From NCBI GenBank assembly GCA_023417785.1, contig JAEZEH010000029.1:1-9765 (forward strand): 9,765 nucleotides of DNA, in the 5' to 3' direction. This document shows, one piece after another, positions 1-7,374 of the stretch (the first letter of the stretch is position 1; every line of letters begins with the position of its first letter). The translations under genes were made by a program, and so were the position numbers. The stretch comes from Bacteroidota bacterium (GTDB lineage Bacteria; Bacteroidota; Bacteroidia; Cytophagales; Cyclobacteriaceae). The notes below the pieces were generated by a model that saw only the letters and a list, made by a program, of their open reading frames with translations, made no database searches and had not been told where the DNA came from.

Positions 1-178
1 AAATGGTTGGGTGTAACAATACACGTTCCCCGAACCATGTTTTTCGATAAACCCCAACATTCCTCTCCTCGCCTCACTGAGGTCCTTCGCCCATGGATAT
101 TTAAGGTTCAAAGGATTACGCCCAGAACGCGCGACGTACCAAGGTTTGGCGGCGGTTGACGTGCTCAGGAACCCAAGG
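1..178 (+). repeat. Intergenic repeat family, copy L (type I interior)
   Basis: This is a non-coding stretch directly downstream of the WbpP-like gene. Its core runs from GGTCCTTCGCC (81-91) to GCTCAGGAACCCA (163-175). By eye the whole stretch aligns with the reverse complement of about 4824-5000. Long shared blocks include the ...CCTCGCCTCA... segment just before the core, GCGCGACGTACCAA in the middle, and an ACACCCA(A/G)CCATT-like outer end in inverted orientation. The similarity reaches position 1, so the copy may continue beyond the window. The core ends only a few bases before the stop codon at 179-181, typical of a repeat settling in 3' intergenic space. No ORF is supported in it. Confidence 0.75.
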
Positions 179-1150
179 TTACCGAGTGACATCAGTTCTT
201 TCCGACTGGTACCACTCATAGATCTGGCGGATTCCTTCATTAAAAAAAACGGCGGGATTGTAGCCCAGCAGTGTTCGTATTTTGGTTATGTCGGCACGTG
301 AGTGTTTCACATCGCCGGGGCGCTCGTCGGCGTAGGTTGCGCTGATCGGTTTTCCGGAGATTCCGCGCAGCATATCAATTAACTCATTCAGCGATGTCTG
401 TTCGCCGCATGCTACGTTGTAGACCTGGTTAAGGGCGCGTTCATCAGACGTGAACAATGCCAGGAGGTTTGCCTGCACCGCGTTATCGACATAAGTGAAG
501 TCGCGGCTGGTATTTCCGTCGCCATAGATTGTCGGTGAATTGCCTTCAATGAACGCTTTGCAAAACAGCGGAATGACTGCCGCATACGGATTATCCGGAC
601 TCTGTTTTGGTCCGAAGACGTTGAAGTAACGCAGTCCCACGTAATTCACTCCATACGTTTTTTTGAATACGTCGGCATAGAGTTCAATCGCGAACTTGGA
701 AATCGCATAAGGGCTGAGGGGTTTGCCGATCCGGTCTTCCTGTTTCGGCAGGTCGGGGCTGTCGCCATACGTACTCGACGAACAAGCCAGTATCACGCGG
801 TCGATATTATTCTTCACCGCTGCATGAAGAATGTTCACCGTACCGTCGATGTTAACGCGCGTGGTCAGCATAGGATTGCGAATGGATCGCGGTACCGAAC
901 CGAGGGCTGCCTGATGTGAGATAGCATCATACCCGCGGGTAAGTTCAACCATCGCATCATAGTCGCAGATATCGGCCTTTACAAATTCAAACCGGGGATT
1001 TCCCTCGAAGGATTCAATATTCTGATAATAGCCATTTGACAAATCATCGATGACGCGTACGTGTGAAACGTCAGGGTGATTCAGTAGTGCTTCGGTAAGG
1101 TTGGCACCGATAAAACCGGCGCCACCCGTTACAATAATTTGTTTTGCCAT
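179..1150 (-). CDS. WbpP-type UDP-N-acetylhexosamine 4-epimerase (extended SDR family)
   Basis: The product is a 323-residue cytosolic NAD-dependent sugar-nucleotide epimerase. It probably interconverts UDP-GlcNAc and UDP-GalNAc, or the corresponding uronic acids, for polysaccharide synthesis. The Rossmann motif TGGAGFIG is at residues 8-15, the active-site serines in SSSTYG at 124-129, and the YxxxK pair at Y148/K152. WbpP/TviC-like signatures are HQAALGSVPRSI (79-90), LRYFNVFG (173-180) and GDGNTSRDF (210-218). I chose the ATG at 1148-1150 (MAKQII...), because a start 10 codons further upstream would add a tail before the usual N-terminus. It is the last gene of the minus-strand operon, 54 bp after gmd with no terminator between. 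The subfamily is clear; whether the substrate is the GlcNAc or the GlcNAcA form cannot be decided from sequence. Confidence 0.9.
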   Translation of the reverse strand: MAKQIIVTGGAGFIGANLTEALLNHPDVSHVRVIDDLSNGYYQNIESFEGNPRFEFVKADICDYDAMVELTRGYDAISHQAALGSVPRSIRNPMLTTRVNIDGTVNILHAAVKNNIDRVILACSSSTYGDSPDLPKQEDRIGKPLSPYAISKFAIELYADVFKKTYGVNYVGLRYFNVFGPKQSPDNPYAAVIPLFCKAFIEGNSPTIYGDGNTSRDFTYVDNAVQANLLALFTSDERALNQVYNVACGEQTSLNELIDMLRGISGKPISATYADERPGDVKHSRADITKIRTLLGYNPAVFFNEGIRQIYEWYQSERTDVTR

Positions 1151-1204
1151 AAAAAAATTTGCTGCGTGTAATTGGACCACACCCAGCCCGATTTTACGAA
1201 AAGT

Positions 1205-2323
1205 TTATTCGTGATAGTTGTAAACCGTGAATCCCCCCTGTTTAAGGTGGCTTTCCCTGCGCATAAGCGACAGATCAGCGTCTACCATTTCACGGAGGAG
1301 TTGATTGACATCGTAGCGCGGTTGCCAGCCGAGAATCTTTTTCGACTTGGCCGGATCTCCGAGCAGAAGATCAACTTCTGTGGGACGGAAGTAACGTGGA
1401 TCAATGGCGACAATTTCGTCGCCCGGCCTGAGTTTACATTCTTCAACAACCGGTTCGATGCTTTCCACATAGCCGACTTCATCCACACCCTTTCCTTTGA
1501 AGGCGATATTCACACCGACATGTTTGAAGGAACGCACCAGGAAATCACGGACAGACGTCGTCTCCCCTGTGGCGATCACGTAGTCATCCGGCTTTTCCTG
1601 CTGAAGAATGAGATACATCGCTTCGATATAATCGCGGGCATGTCCCCAGTCGCGCTTTGCATCCAGGTTACCCATATAAAGTTTCTGTTGAAGTCCGAGC
1701 ACCAGACGGGCTACGGCCCGCGTGATCTTGCGGCTTACGAAGGTCTCGCCGCGCAAGGGTGACTCGTGGTTGAAAAGTATTCCATTGCACGCATACATAT
1801 CATAAGCCTCGCGATAGTTTACGGTGATCCAGTAGCCGTACAATTTAGCGACGGCGTAGGGAGAGCGGGGATAGAATGGGGTCTTTTCTGATTGTGGTAT
1901 CTCCTGAACTTTACCGTAAAGTTCCGAGGTCGAAGCCTGATATATTCTGGTTTTTTTTGCGAGTCCCAGCAGTCGCACCGCTTCAAGAATACGCAGCGTA
2001 CCAATTGCATCGGTGTTGGCTACGTACTCAGGCATATCAAAAGAAACGCGAACGTGGCTCATCGCTCCGAGATTATAAATTTCGTCCGGCTGAATTTCCT
2101 GGATAAGCCGGATCAGGTTCGTGCTGTCGGTTAGATCACCAAAGTGAAGTTTAAACCGCGCACCTTTGTCGTGGGGATCCTGATAAATATGATCAATGCG
2201 ATCGGTGTTGAAGAGGGATGACCGACGTTTAAGACCGTGAACCTCGTAGCCTTTCTTGAGAAGAAACTCCGCGAGGTAAGCGCCATCCTGACCGGTGATA
2301 CCTGTGATAAATGCTTTTTTCAT
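1205..2323 (-). CDS. gmd: GDP-mannose 4,6-dehydratase
   Basis: The product converts GDP-D-mannose to GDP-4-keto-6-deoxy-D-mannose, the first step towards GDP-L-fucose and related 6-deoxy sugars, in the cytosol. At 372 residues it has the usual Gmd length. The NADP-binding motif TGITGQDG is at residues 7-14, followed by the typical KRRSS segment (32-36). The catalytic set is T132 and E134 in STSELYG, with Y156 and K160 in SPYAVAK. The Gmd signature FNHESPLRG spans 184-192. The ATG at 2321-2323 overlaps the stop codon of fcl as ATGA, so translation of the two is probably coupled. Nothing is missing or truncated. The order fcl then gmd is the reverse of the common gmd-fcl arrangement. Confidence 0.97.
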   Translation of the reverse strand: MKKAFITGITGQDGAYLAEFLLKKGYEVHGLKRRSSLFNTDRIDHIYQDPHDKGARFKLHFGDLTDSTNLIRLIQEIQPDEIYNLGAMSHVRVSFDMPEYVANTDAIGTLRILEAVRLLGLAKKTRIYQASTSELYGKVQEIPQSEKTPFYPRSPYAVAKLYGYWITVNYREAYDMYACNGILFNHESPLRGETFVSRKITRAVARLVLGLQQKLYMGNLDAKRDWGHARDYIEAMYLILQQEKPDDYVIATGETTSVRDFLVRSFKHVGVNIAFKGKGVDEVGYVESIEPVVEECKLRPGDEIVAIDPRYFRPTEVDLLLGDPAKSKKILGWQPRYDVNQLLREMVDADLSLMRRESHLKQGGFTVYNYHE

Positions 2324-3273
2324 TTTTGAATACTGTATGCGAGTACGTTGTTAAGAAAATCCTGATAAGTTTTTTCGAGTCCTTTTTTCAATGACGTTTT
2401 ATGCCGGAATCCGAGGGCGTGCAAACGAGAGCTGTCCATTAGTTTGCGGGGCGTGCCATCTGGTTTGGTTGAGTCGAATGTGATGGTACCTTCATATCCT
2501 ACGACCTCTTTGATGAGGTTGGCGAGCTCGAGAATTGACACTTCTTCGCCGGTGCCCACATTGATGAGCTGTGGATCCTCATACGTTTCCATGAGAAACA
2601 CACAGGCCTCGGCGAGATCATCCGAAAACATAAATTCACGAAGGGGTTTTCCTGAGCCCCAGATGGTTACTTCCGGTCTGTTCTCAACCTTCGCTTCGTG
2701 GAATCGGCGGATCAGGGCAGGAAGTACGTGACTGTTCTGCGGGTGATAATTGTCGCCATAGCCGTACATATTGGTTGGCATCGCCGAAATGAAACGACTT
2801 CCGTATTGTTTATGGTAAGCCTGACACAGTTTTATTCCCGCAATTTTGGCGATTGCGTAGGCTTCGTTTGTGGGTTCCAGTAATCCGGTAAGCAGACTGT
2901 CTTCCGGTATCGGTTGCGGAGCAAACTTCGGGTAAATGCACGACGATCCGAGGAAGAGCAGTTTCTTCACGCCATACGTATGGGCGGCATGAATTACGTT
3001 GGCTTCGATCATGAGGTTATCATACAGAAACTCCGCAGGATACGTATCATTCGCGAGGATCCCTCCTACCTTGGCCGCAGCAAGAAAAACGTATTGCGGC
3101 CGGTGTGTTTGAAAAAATTCGTTCACGGCCAGGCTATCCCGCAAGTCCAGTTCCTTACTGGAGGCGGTAAGCAGGTTCGTGTATCCTTTTGCGGTCAGGC
3201 ATCTGCTGATGGCGGATCCCACCATACCCCTATGACCGGCCACGTAGACTTTTTCCGATAATTCCATATTCAT
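2320..3273 (-). CDS. fcl: GDP-L-fucose synthase (GDP-4-keto-6-deoxymannose 3,5-epimerase-4-reductase)
   Basis: The product completes GDP-L-fucose synthesis by epimerising and reducing the product of Gmd with NADPH. It has 317 residues, the normal family length. The nucleotide-binding motif GHRGMVGS is at 13-20. The expected catalytic residues are all present: S110 and C112 in GSSCIYP, Y139 and K143 in NEAYAIAK, and H182 in PQNSHVLP. They sit at a constant +3 offset from the E. coli enzyme positions as I remember them. The start could be M1 (3271-3273) or M3 (3265-3267), with little to separate them. It is the first gene of the fcl-gmd-epimerase operon and is divergent from the membrane protein gene at 3439. 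Confidence 0.96.
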   Translation of the reverse strand: MNMELSEKVYVAGHRGMVGSAISRCLTAKGYTNLLTASSKELDLRDSLAVNEFFQTHRPQYVFLAAAKVGGILANDTYPAEFLYDNLMIEANVIHAAHTYGVKKLLFLGSSCIYPKFAPQPIPEDSLLTGLLEPTNEAYAIAKIAGIKLCQAYHKQYGSRFISAMPTNMYGYGDNYHPQNSHVLPALIRRFHEAKVENRPEVTIWGSGKPLREFMFSDDLAEACVFLMETYEDPQLINVGTGEEVSILELANLIKEVVGYEGTITFDSTKPDGTPRKLMDSSRLHALGFRHKTSLKKGLEKTYQDFLNNVLAYSIQK

Positions 3274-3283
3274 TCAGAGGGCA

Positions 3284-3291
3284 CAAATATA
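3284..3291 (-). promoter_or_regulatory. Possible Bacteroidota -7 box upstream of fcl
   Basis: On the minus strand this reads TATATTTG, a full match to the Bacteroidota primary-sigma -7 consensus TAnnTTTG. It lies 11 bp before the ATG at 3273. No convincing TTG -33 element is found at the usual spacing, and the 5' leader would be only a few bases, so the start at 3267 would suit it slightly better. The rest of the 165-bp divergent gap (3274-3438) has a small hairpin (GCTGCT/AGCAGC, 3349-3363) and no recognisable promoter for the plus-strand gene. Confidence 0.3.
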
Positions 3292-3438
3292 AAAACAATC
3301 TCCGCCCGACTGACATAAATTCTGGTGCCGCCGGCCGGAATTCGGTATGCTGCTGAAAGCAGCCCGATTTTGTCAAATCAAGAGGTCTAAAAATGTCTGA
3401 AGCACTTATACTGTGTATCTTTACTCGCTGACCGCAAA

Positions 3439-4698
3439 ATGGCGAACACACTAACCGACTACACAAAAAGGTTTAAATCGATTGATCTGGAAATCCGGAT
3501 GGAATCGTTGCTTCGTATGCTGGTCGGCCTTTGTACCGGAAGTGTACTTTTCATCGTCGGGACCGGAATTGTTTACGGCCTGCTGCGCGATGTGGCGAAC
3601 CTCAGCTCGGTTCTCGGCCGACCTTCCACGATGTTGATCCTGTCACAATTCAACCTGACATCGGAGAACACGCTGGCAACGTGGTATTCCTCGATGATGC
3701 AATTCGGCGCCGGGTTGCTGGCGCTGCTCTGCTACCTTGCGCGAGAAGACACGGGTGAGAGTCGCAGTCTGAAGTGGGGCTGGCTTATGATTGCGCTGAT
3801 ATTCACAGCGCTTTCCATTGACGAGTTTGGCTCCCTCGGTGACAACACAAGTGGAATCAGTTCTTCGGCGTTGTTCGGAGTAGCGACCTGGGAGTTTAAG
3901 CGGTGGATTCTGTCGGGGCTCCTTCTGCTTTTTATGCTGATCTTTCTCTTGCGGGAAATGAAATTGTTTTCGTCCGCGTTCTGGCTGATGATTGTCGGCA
4001 CTCTGCTTCTTCTATCCATGCCATTTCAGCAGTATTTCGAAACAAAAATGTGGAACACTAATGAGGAGGCCTGGACTCGTCCCTTGTCGTGGGCTCTTGC
4101 CGCAGAGGGCGCTGAACTTTTGGCATCGCTCTCCTTCCTGGCGGGCATGGTATTCCATCTGCTCCCAGACGGAGTATCCGTTCGCGCTGCGACAATCCGC
4201 GTTCGATTCAGTCGGACCGTCTTTCGTCGAACATTGGTAGCATCATTGATTGTATTCACCGGCGCCTTCATTTTTGTTTATGCAACGGGAACATATCACG
4301 GGTCCAACAGCGGCATAACAGTAAACTGGTTTCCCTCCGCGCTGGCGATAGTTCTGTTTATGATCCTTCTGCTTTTTCGCGTGGGGCGAATGCGTTGGGT
4401 TCTTTGTTATCTGGCTTTGCTTTCAGGTTATTTCGGGAGCAACTTTTATGCATTGATCCATTGGGACCAGATCGCTATTCTGTCATACGTGGTTCGAATG
4501 GGCATGTTGGGAGGGTTAGTATATTTTGTTTTTACGCTTTCCATTCTGTCGCGCGACACCACCTGGCGCCTCACCCACCTCGCCGGCGGACTCCTGATCG
4601 GCAGCGGTTTTGTTTTTGATCATCCCCTCGTAACGTTTCCAGTAGCCATGGGGTTGGCGGTGATTTTGTATCAGCATTTTCGGGTTTGGATAAAATAA
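3439..4698 (+). CDS. Polytopic membrane protein of unknown function
   Basis: I do not recognise a named family. The 419-residue protein has a short charged N-terminus and roughly 11-12 hydrophobic segments, near residues 26-49, 83-101, 111-128, 155-171, 178-196, 214-241, 265-284, 297-313, 318-337, 346-370, 378-394 and 397-413. Polar motifs sit around the early helices: SENTLATWYSS (75-85), LSIDEFGSLGD (125-135), and two acidic clusters, EE at 209-210 and E223/E226 at the edge of or inside a helix. These resemble signatures I associate with uncharacterised multi-pass proteins (tlatWYss / SiDE / EE-E), and suggest a buried catalytic or ion-binding site. There is no signal peptide or soluble domain. 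It stands alone on the plus strand between two minus-strand operons. A role in glycan export or polymerisation is possible from context only. Confidence 0.85.
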   Translation: MANTLTDYTKRFKSIDLEIRMESLLRMLVGLCTGSVLFIVGTGIVYGLLRDVANLSSVLGRPSTMLILSQFNLTSENTLATWYSSMMQFGAGLLALLCYLAREDTGESRSLKWGWLMIALIFTALSIDEFGSLGDNTSGISSSALFGVATWEFKRWILSGLLLLFMLIFLLREMKLFSSAFWLMIVGTLLLLSMPFQQYFETKMWNTNEEAWTRPLSWALAAEGAELLASLSFLAGMVFHLLPDGVSVRAATIRVRFSRTVFRRTLVASLIVFTGAFIFVYATGTYHGSNSGITVNWFPSALAIVLFMILLLFRVGRMRWVLCYLALLSGYFGSNFYALIHWDQIAILSYVVRMGMLGGLVYFVFTLSILSRDTTWRLTHLAGGLLIGSGFVFDHPLVTFPVAMGLAVILYQHFRVWIK

Positions 4699-4753
4699 GA
4701 AGTCTACGACTCGCCCCAAAATTGGCTGGGTTCCCAGGCACTGTTATCCTTCA

Positions 4754-4780
4754 GCCTCCGGGTGGTCACACCCGGGAGGC
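4754..4780. terminator. GC-rich hairpin, possible transcription end without U-tract
   Basis: GCCTCCGGGTG (4754-4764) pairs with CACCCGGGAGGC (4769-4780) around the 4-base loop GTCA, with one bulged G. The stem is strong and lies about 55 bp after the stop codon of the plus-strand gene. Neither strand has a T-run next to it, so it is not a canonical intrinsic terminator. It could instead be an mRNA 3' end stabiliser or part of the local repeat cluster. Confidence 0.35.
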
Positions 4781-4823
4781 CATCAGGCTCTAACGAGGCC
4801 TACTGCACGCGCGAAAAAAAACA

Positions 4824-5000
4824 ACTGAGTTCCTGAGCACTTCAGCCGCCCCTAAGAACTTTGGTACGTCGCGCATTCAGGTAATCACTCTGCGAACCTT
4901 ACGAACCCATGGGCGAAGGACCTCCGTGAGGCGAGGAGGGGAATGTGGGTTTATCGGATAATTTGGCTCGGGGATCCAGAGCCATGCTACACCCAGCCAT
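4824..5000 (-). repeat. Intergenic repeat family, copy R1 (type I interior, inverted)
   Basis: Read on the minus strand, this is the second copy of the sequence at 1-178. Shared blocks are CCTCCTCGCCTCA, GGTCCTTCGCCCATGG, GCGCGACGTACCAA and GTGCTCAGGAAC, separated by diverged spacers. I judge roughly three quarters of positions identical by eye, not computed. The core (GGTCCTTCGCC to GCTCAGGAACTCA) is 4826-4922, and the similarity continues to about 5000. The two copies flank the membrane gene and fucose operon in opposite orientations, so recombination between them would invert about 4.8 kb. Confidence 0.75.
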
Positions 5001-5020
5001 TCCAGGTTCACGGCTCGTGG

Positions 5021-5117
5021 AGATCCTTCGCCGCCGTCACGCTTAATTGGAATTTAATGACCGTCCTGAACCTGTAACCGTCGGATAGAATGGGGCGGAT
5101 AACAGCTCAGGAACTCA
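5021..5117 (+). repeat. Intergenic repeat family, copy A (type II interior)
   Basis: This copy runs from AGATCCTTCGCC (5021-5032) to GCTCAGGAACTCA (5105-5117). It shares both end motifs with copies L and R1, but has a different interior. Its interior matches copy B instead, for example ACCGTCGGATAGA followed by TGGGGC. Confidence 0.7.
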
Positions 5118-5135
5118 GTCCTTTTTGGGATGGGG

Positions 5136-5231
5136 AGGTCCTTCGCCGTTGTGACGCTTACCTGGAAGTAATGACTTTCTTGAATTCGTGACCGTCGGAT
5201 AGAGTGGGGCCAATAATAGCTCAGGAACCCA
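5136..5231 (+). repeat. Intergenic repeat family, copy B (type II interior)
   Basis: This copy runs from AGGTCCTTCGCC (5136-5147) to GCTCAGGAACCCA (5219-5231). It is a diverged tandem duplicate of copy A at a period of about 115 bp. Shared pieces are GTGACGCTTA-like, ACCGTCGGATAGA and AATA-GCTCAGGAAC. It ends about 30 bp before the cysQ stop codon. Confidence 0.7.
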
Positions 5232-5260
5232 TCATTAGATTTCGTGGCAAACCGGCACCG

Positions 5261-6022
5261 TCACTTCACCAGAAAATACGGATTCAACAAGTTTTCCTTG
5301 TTATACCGGAGCTCGTGATCGGAACCGAATTCATAAACTTTCAACCCGACTTCATTGACTATCGCGTGGGCTGCGGCAGTATCCCACTCCATGGTTGGTG
5401 CATAACGCGGGTAGACATCGGCTTTGGATTCGGCCAGAAGCATAAACTTGAGGCTGCTGCCCTTCGAAACCAGCACCGGATCGGTGAGTTGATCGATGAA
5501 TTGTTTCGTCTCGTCATTCAAGTGAGATCGCGACGCTACCACACGAAGACCGGCATGGTTTAATTCCCAGGAGCGGCGTCGTGGCAGGGCCTCATCTTTT
5601 TCGTTGCGACGGACAGACGCTCCCGCGTCTTTTTGTGCATGAAAAATATCACCAGTAACCGGAACGGCCACCACACCGAGAACAGGTGAGCCGTGGTGGA
5701 TAAGTGCGATGTTCACCGTGAACTCGCCGTTGCGCTTGATAAACTCTTTTGTTCCATCAAGTGGATCTACCATCCAGAAGTATTCCCAGTTCTTGCGTTC
5801 TGAATACGGGATGTCTTTGCCTTCTTCACTGAGCACCGGCAAATTGGTAGCCTGCAGAATCACTTCAATTACACCGTGCGCGCGACGGTCCGCCAGCGTA
5901 AGAGGCGAATTATCACCCTTCGCTTCCGCCTGGAAGTCGTCGGAATTGTAAACGTCGAGTATTACTTTACAGGCTTCTTCCGCGGCTTGTATCGCCGTAA
6001 GCAATTGGTTATTCAGGTTCAT
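5261..6022 (-). CDS. cysQ: 3'(2'),5'-bisphosphate nucleotidase CysQ
   Basis: The product is a Mg-dependent phosphatase of the inositol-monophosphatase superfamily. It hydrolyses PAP, the by-product of PAPS use, to AMP and phosphate. The protein has 253 residues, the usual length. Metal and substrate motifs are SPLTLAD (39-45), SEE (65-67), DPLDGT (86-91) and WDTAA (213-217), all intact. The ATG at 6020-6022 gives a normal N-terminus (MNLNNQLLTAIQAAEEA). It is the last gene of the cys operon, 41 bp after cysN. PAP is formed both by PAPS reductase and by sulfotransferases, so the gene fits either fate of PAPS. Confidence 0.95.
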   Translation of the reverse strand: MNLNNQLLTAIQAAEEACKVILDVYNSDDFQAEAKGDNSPLTLADRRAHGVIEVILQATNLPVLSEEGKDIPYSERKNWEYFWMVDPLDGTKEFIKRNGEFTVNIALIHHGSPVLGVVAVPVTGDIFHAQKDAGASVRRNEKDEALPRRRSWELNHAGLRVVASRSHLNDETKQFIDQLTDPVLVSKGSSLKFMLLAESKADVYPRYAPTMEWDTAAAHAIVNEVGLKVYEFGSDHELRYNKENLLNPYFLVK

Positions 6023-6063
6023 TTTTTGTTCACCGGTTAATGGATCTCAGAAAAGCTAAACAA

Positions 6064-7320
6064 CTATACGATCATTCCGGCGGCTACCGTTTCGTTGGTA
6101 CCTTCATCAACAAGGATAACACTTCCGGTGATGCGATTCTTGCGGTAACTGTCGAAGAACAACGGCTGGGCTGTACGTAACTTCACCCGCGCGATGTCAT
6201 TCATTACCAGTTGCTGAGCGTCCTCAATACGGTGCAGGCTGTTTATGTCAAGCTTGTATTGAATTTCTTTCAGGACCGCCCGTACGTCCCTTGTTGTGTG
6301 ACGAAGGAAGAACTTTGCATTCAGGTTAATGGGCCGCTGATTCATCCAGCAAAGCATCAGGTCTATATCCTGATCGGTATGCGGCTGATTATTTGGCTTG
6401 GCGATAATGTCACCGCGGCTGATGTCAATTTCATCTTCGAGGGTAATAGTCACAGACATCGGCGCGAATGCTTCCTCGAGTTTTTGCTCTCCGAACCAGA
6501 TGTCGCGTATGCGTGACTGAAAACCCGAAGGCAGAACCATAATATCTTCACCAGGACGGAAAATTCCGCCTGCGATTCGTCCGGCGTAACCGCGGAAATC
6601 GTGGTACTCTTTCGAATGGGGACGAACGACATACTGAACCGGAAAACGTCCGTCGATATGGTTGTAGTCACTTTCAATATGGACCGTTTCCAGCATGTGC
6701 ATCAGGGTAGCACCCTGATACCAGTCCATCCGCTCCGAACGGTTCACCACATTATCACCCACGAGTGCACTGATGGGCACGAACTGGATATCGGATACTT
6801 CGAGCTTCGAAGAAAATGCCTTGTATTCTTCAACGATCCGATCAAAAGTAGCCTCGTCATAATTCACTAGATCCATTTTGTTAACACAAACTATGACGTG
6901 CGGTATTTTCAGAAGGGATGCAATGAACGAATGGCGGAACGTCTGCTCAACAAGACCTTTGCGCGCGTCAATGAGTATGAGGGCGAGGTTCGCAGTTGAG
7001 GCACCGGTCACCATATTTCGTGTGTACTGAATATGGCCTGGTGTATCGGCAATGATAAACTTGCGTTTGGGCGTCGCGAAATAACGATAGGCCACGTCAA
7101 TGGTAATTCCCTGTTCGCGTTCCGACTTCAATCCGTCAGTTAGCAACGACAAGTCCACGTAATCAAACCCCTTCTTTGCACTGGAAGCTTCAACCGCTTC
7201 AAGCTGGTCCTCGAAAATTGATTTGCTGTCATATAGCAGCCTTCCGATCAGCGTGCTTTTCCCATCGTCGACGCTTCCCGCTGTCGTAAAGCGAAGTAGT
7301 TGATTATTTAAATAGCTCAT
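6064..7320 (-). CDS. cysN: Sulfate adenylyltransferase subunit 1 (GTPase) CysN
   Basis: The product is the regulatory GTPase subunit of ATP sulfurylase. It couples GTP hydrolysis to adenosine-5'-phosphosulfate synthesis by CysD. The 418-residue protein has all G motifs of the EF-Tu-like fold: P-loop GSVDDGKS (15-22), the switch region SEREQGITID (66-75), DTPGH (92-96), NKMD (147-150) and SAL (184-186). Elongation-factor-like beta-barrel domains follow to the C-terminus. There is no fused APS kinase domain, consistent with a separate cysC. The ATG is at 7318-7320 with a 54-bp leader before the heptamer arrays begin. It is separated from its partner cysD by 911 bp, whereas the two usually adjoin. 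Confidence 0.97.
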   Translation of the reverse strand: MSYLNNQLLRFTTAGSVDDGKSTLIGRLLYDSKSIFEDQLEAVEASSAKKGFDYVDLSLLTDGLKSEREQGITIDVAYRYFATPKRKFIIADTPGHIQYTRNMVTGASTANLALILIDARKGLVEQTFRHSFIASLLKIPHVIVCVNKMDLVNYDEATFDRIVEEYKAFSSKLEVSDIQFVPISALVGDNVVNRSERMDWYQGATLMHMLETVHIESDYNHIDGRFPVQYVVRPHSKEYHDFRGYAGRIAGGIFRPGEDIMVLPSGFQSRIRDIWFGEQKLEEAFAPMSVTITLEDEIDISRGDIIAKPNNQPHTDQDIDLMLCWMNQRPINLNAKFFLRHTTRDVRAVLKEIQYKLDINSLHRIEDAQQLVMNDIARVKLRTAQPLFFDSYRKNRITGSVILVDEGTNETVAAGMIV

Positions 7321-7374
7321 TCTCTCGTGACTATGTTTTTATTAACACTTTTATAGTTGTTCTCCTGACCCCAA

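Larger units (their letters stand above)
4824..5119. repeat. MITE-like inverted repeat of 296 bp
   Basis: The ends are a perfect 15-bp inverted pair: ACTGAGTTCCTGAGC at 4824-4838 and its complement at 5105-5119. After a 6-7 base mismatch the pairing resumes for 7 bp (CCGCCCC 4846-4852 with GGGGCGG 5092-5098). The inner edges of the arms also match, with GGCGAAGGACCT at 4912-4923 against AGATCCTTCGCC at 5021-5032 (10 of 12). The structure is two copies of the family repeat face to face around a central segment of about 100 bp. No clear target-site duplication is seen. On the minus strand the outer stem is followed after 2 bases by T8 (4821-4814), which could help end the cys operon transcript. 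Confidence 0.7.
4699..5260. other. Convergent 562-bp intergenic region filled with repeats
   Basis: This gap lies between the 3' ends of the membrane protein gene and cysQ. It has no supportable gene. From left to right it holds a short CTGGG/CCCAG palindrome near 4730, a GC-rich hairpin (4754-4780), an A8 run (4814-4821), a MITE-like inverted repeat (4824-5119), and a further tandem copy (5136-5231). A plus-strand ORF that starts near 5204 is only the shadow of cysQ. Confidence 0.8.

Noticed and set aside
1172..1762. Plus-strand 196-residue ORF
   Set aside because: It is entirely antisense to gmd, which has a full set of catalytic motifs, and its protein shows no family features.
3349..3371. 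Small hairpin followed by TTTT as a terminator
   Set aside because: It has a 6-bp stem with a weak T-tract and lies between divergent genes, where no transcript is expected to end.
3369..3423. Promoter for the plus-strand membrane gene (TTG at 3370 and TATCTTTA at 3416)
   Set aside because: The -7 box lacks the final G, and the spacing of over 40 bases is far too long for a -33/-7 pair.
5204..5563. Plus-strand 119-residue ORF overlapping the repeat region
   Set aside because: It is mostly the complement of cysQ codons, and nothing in it resembles a known protein.
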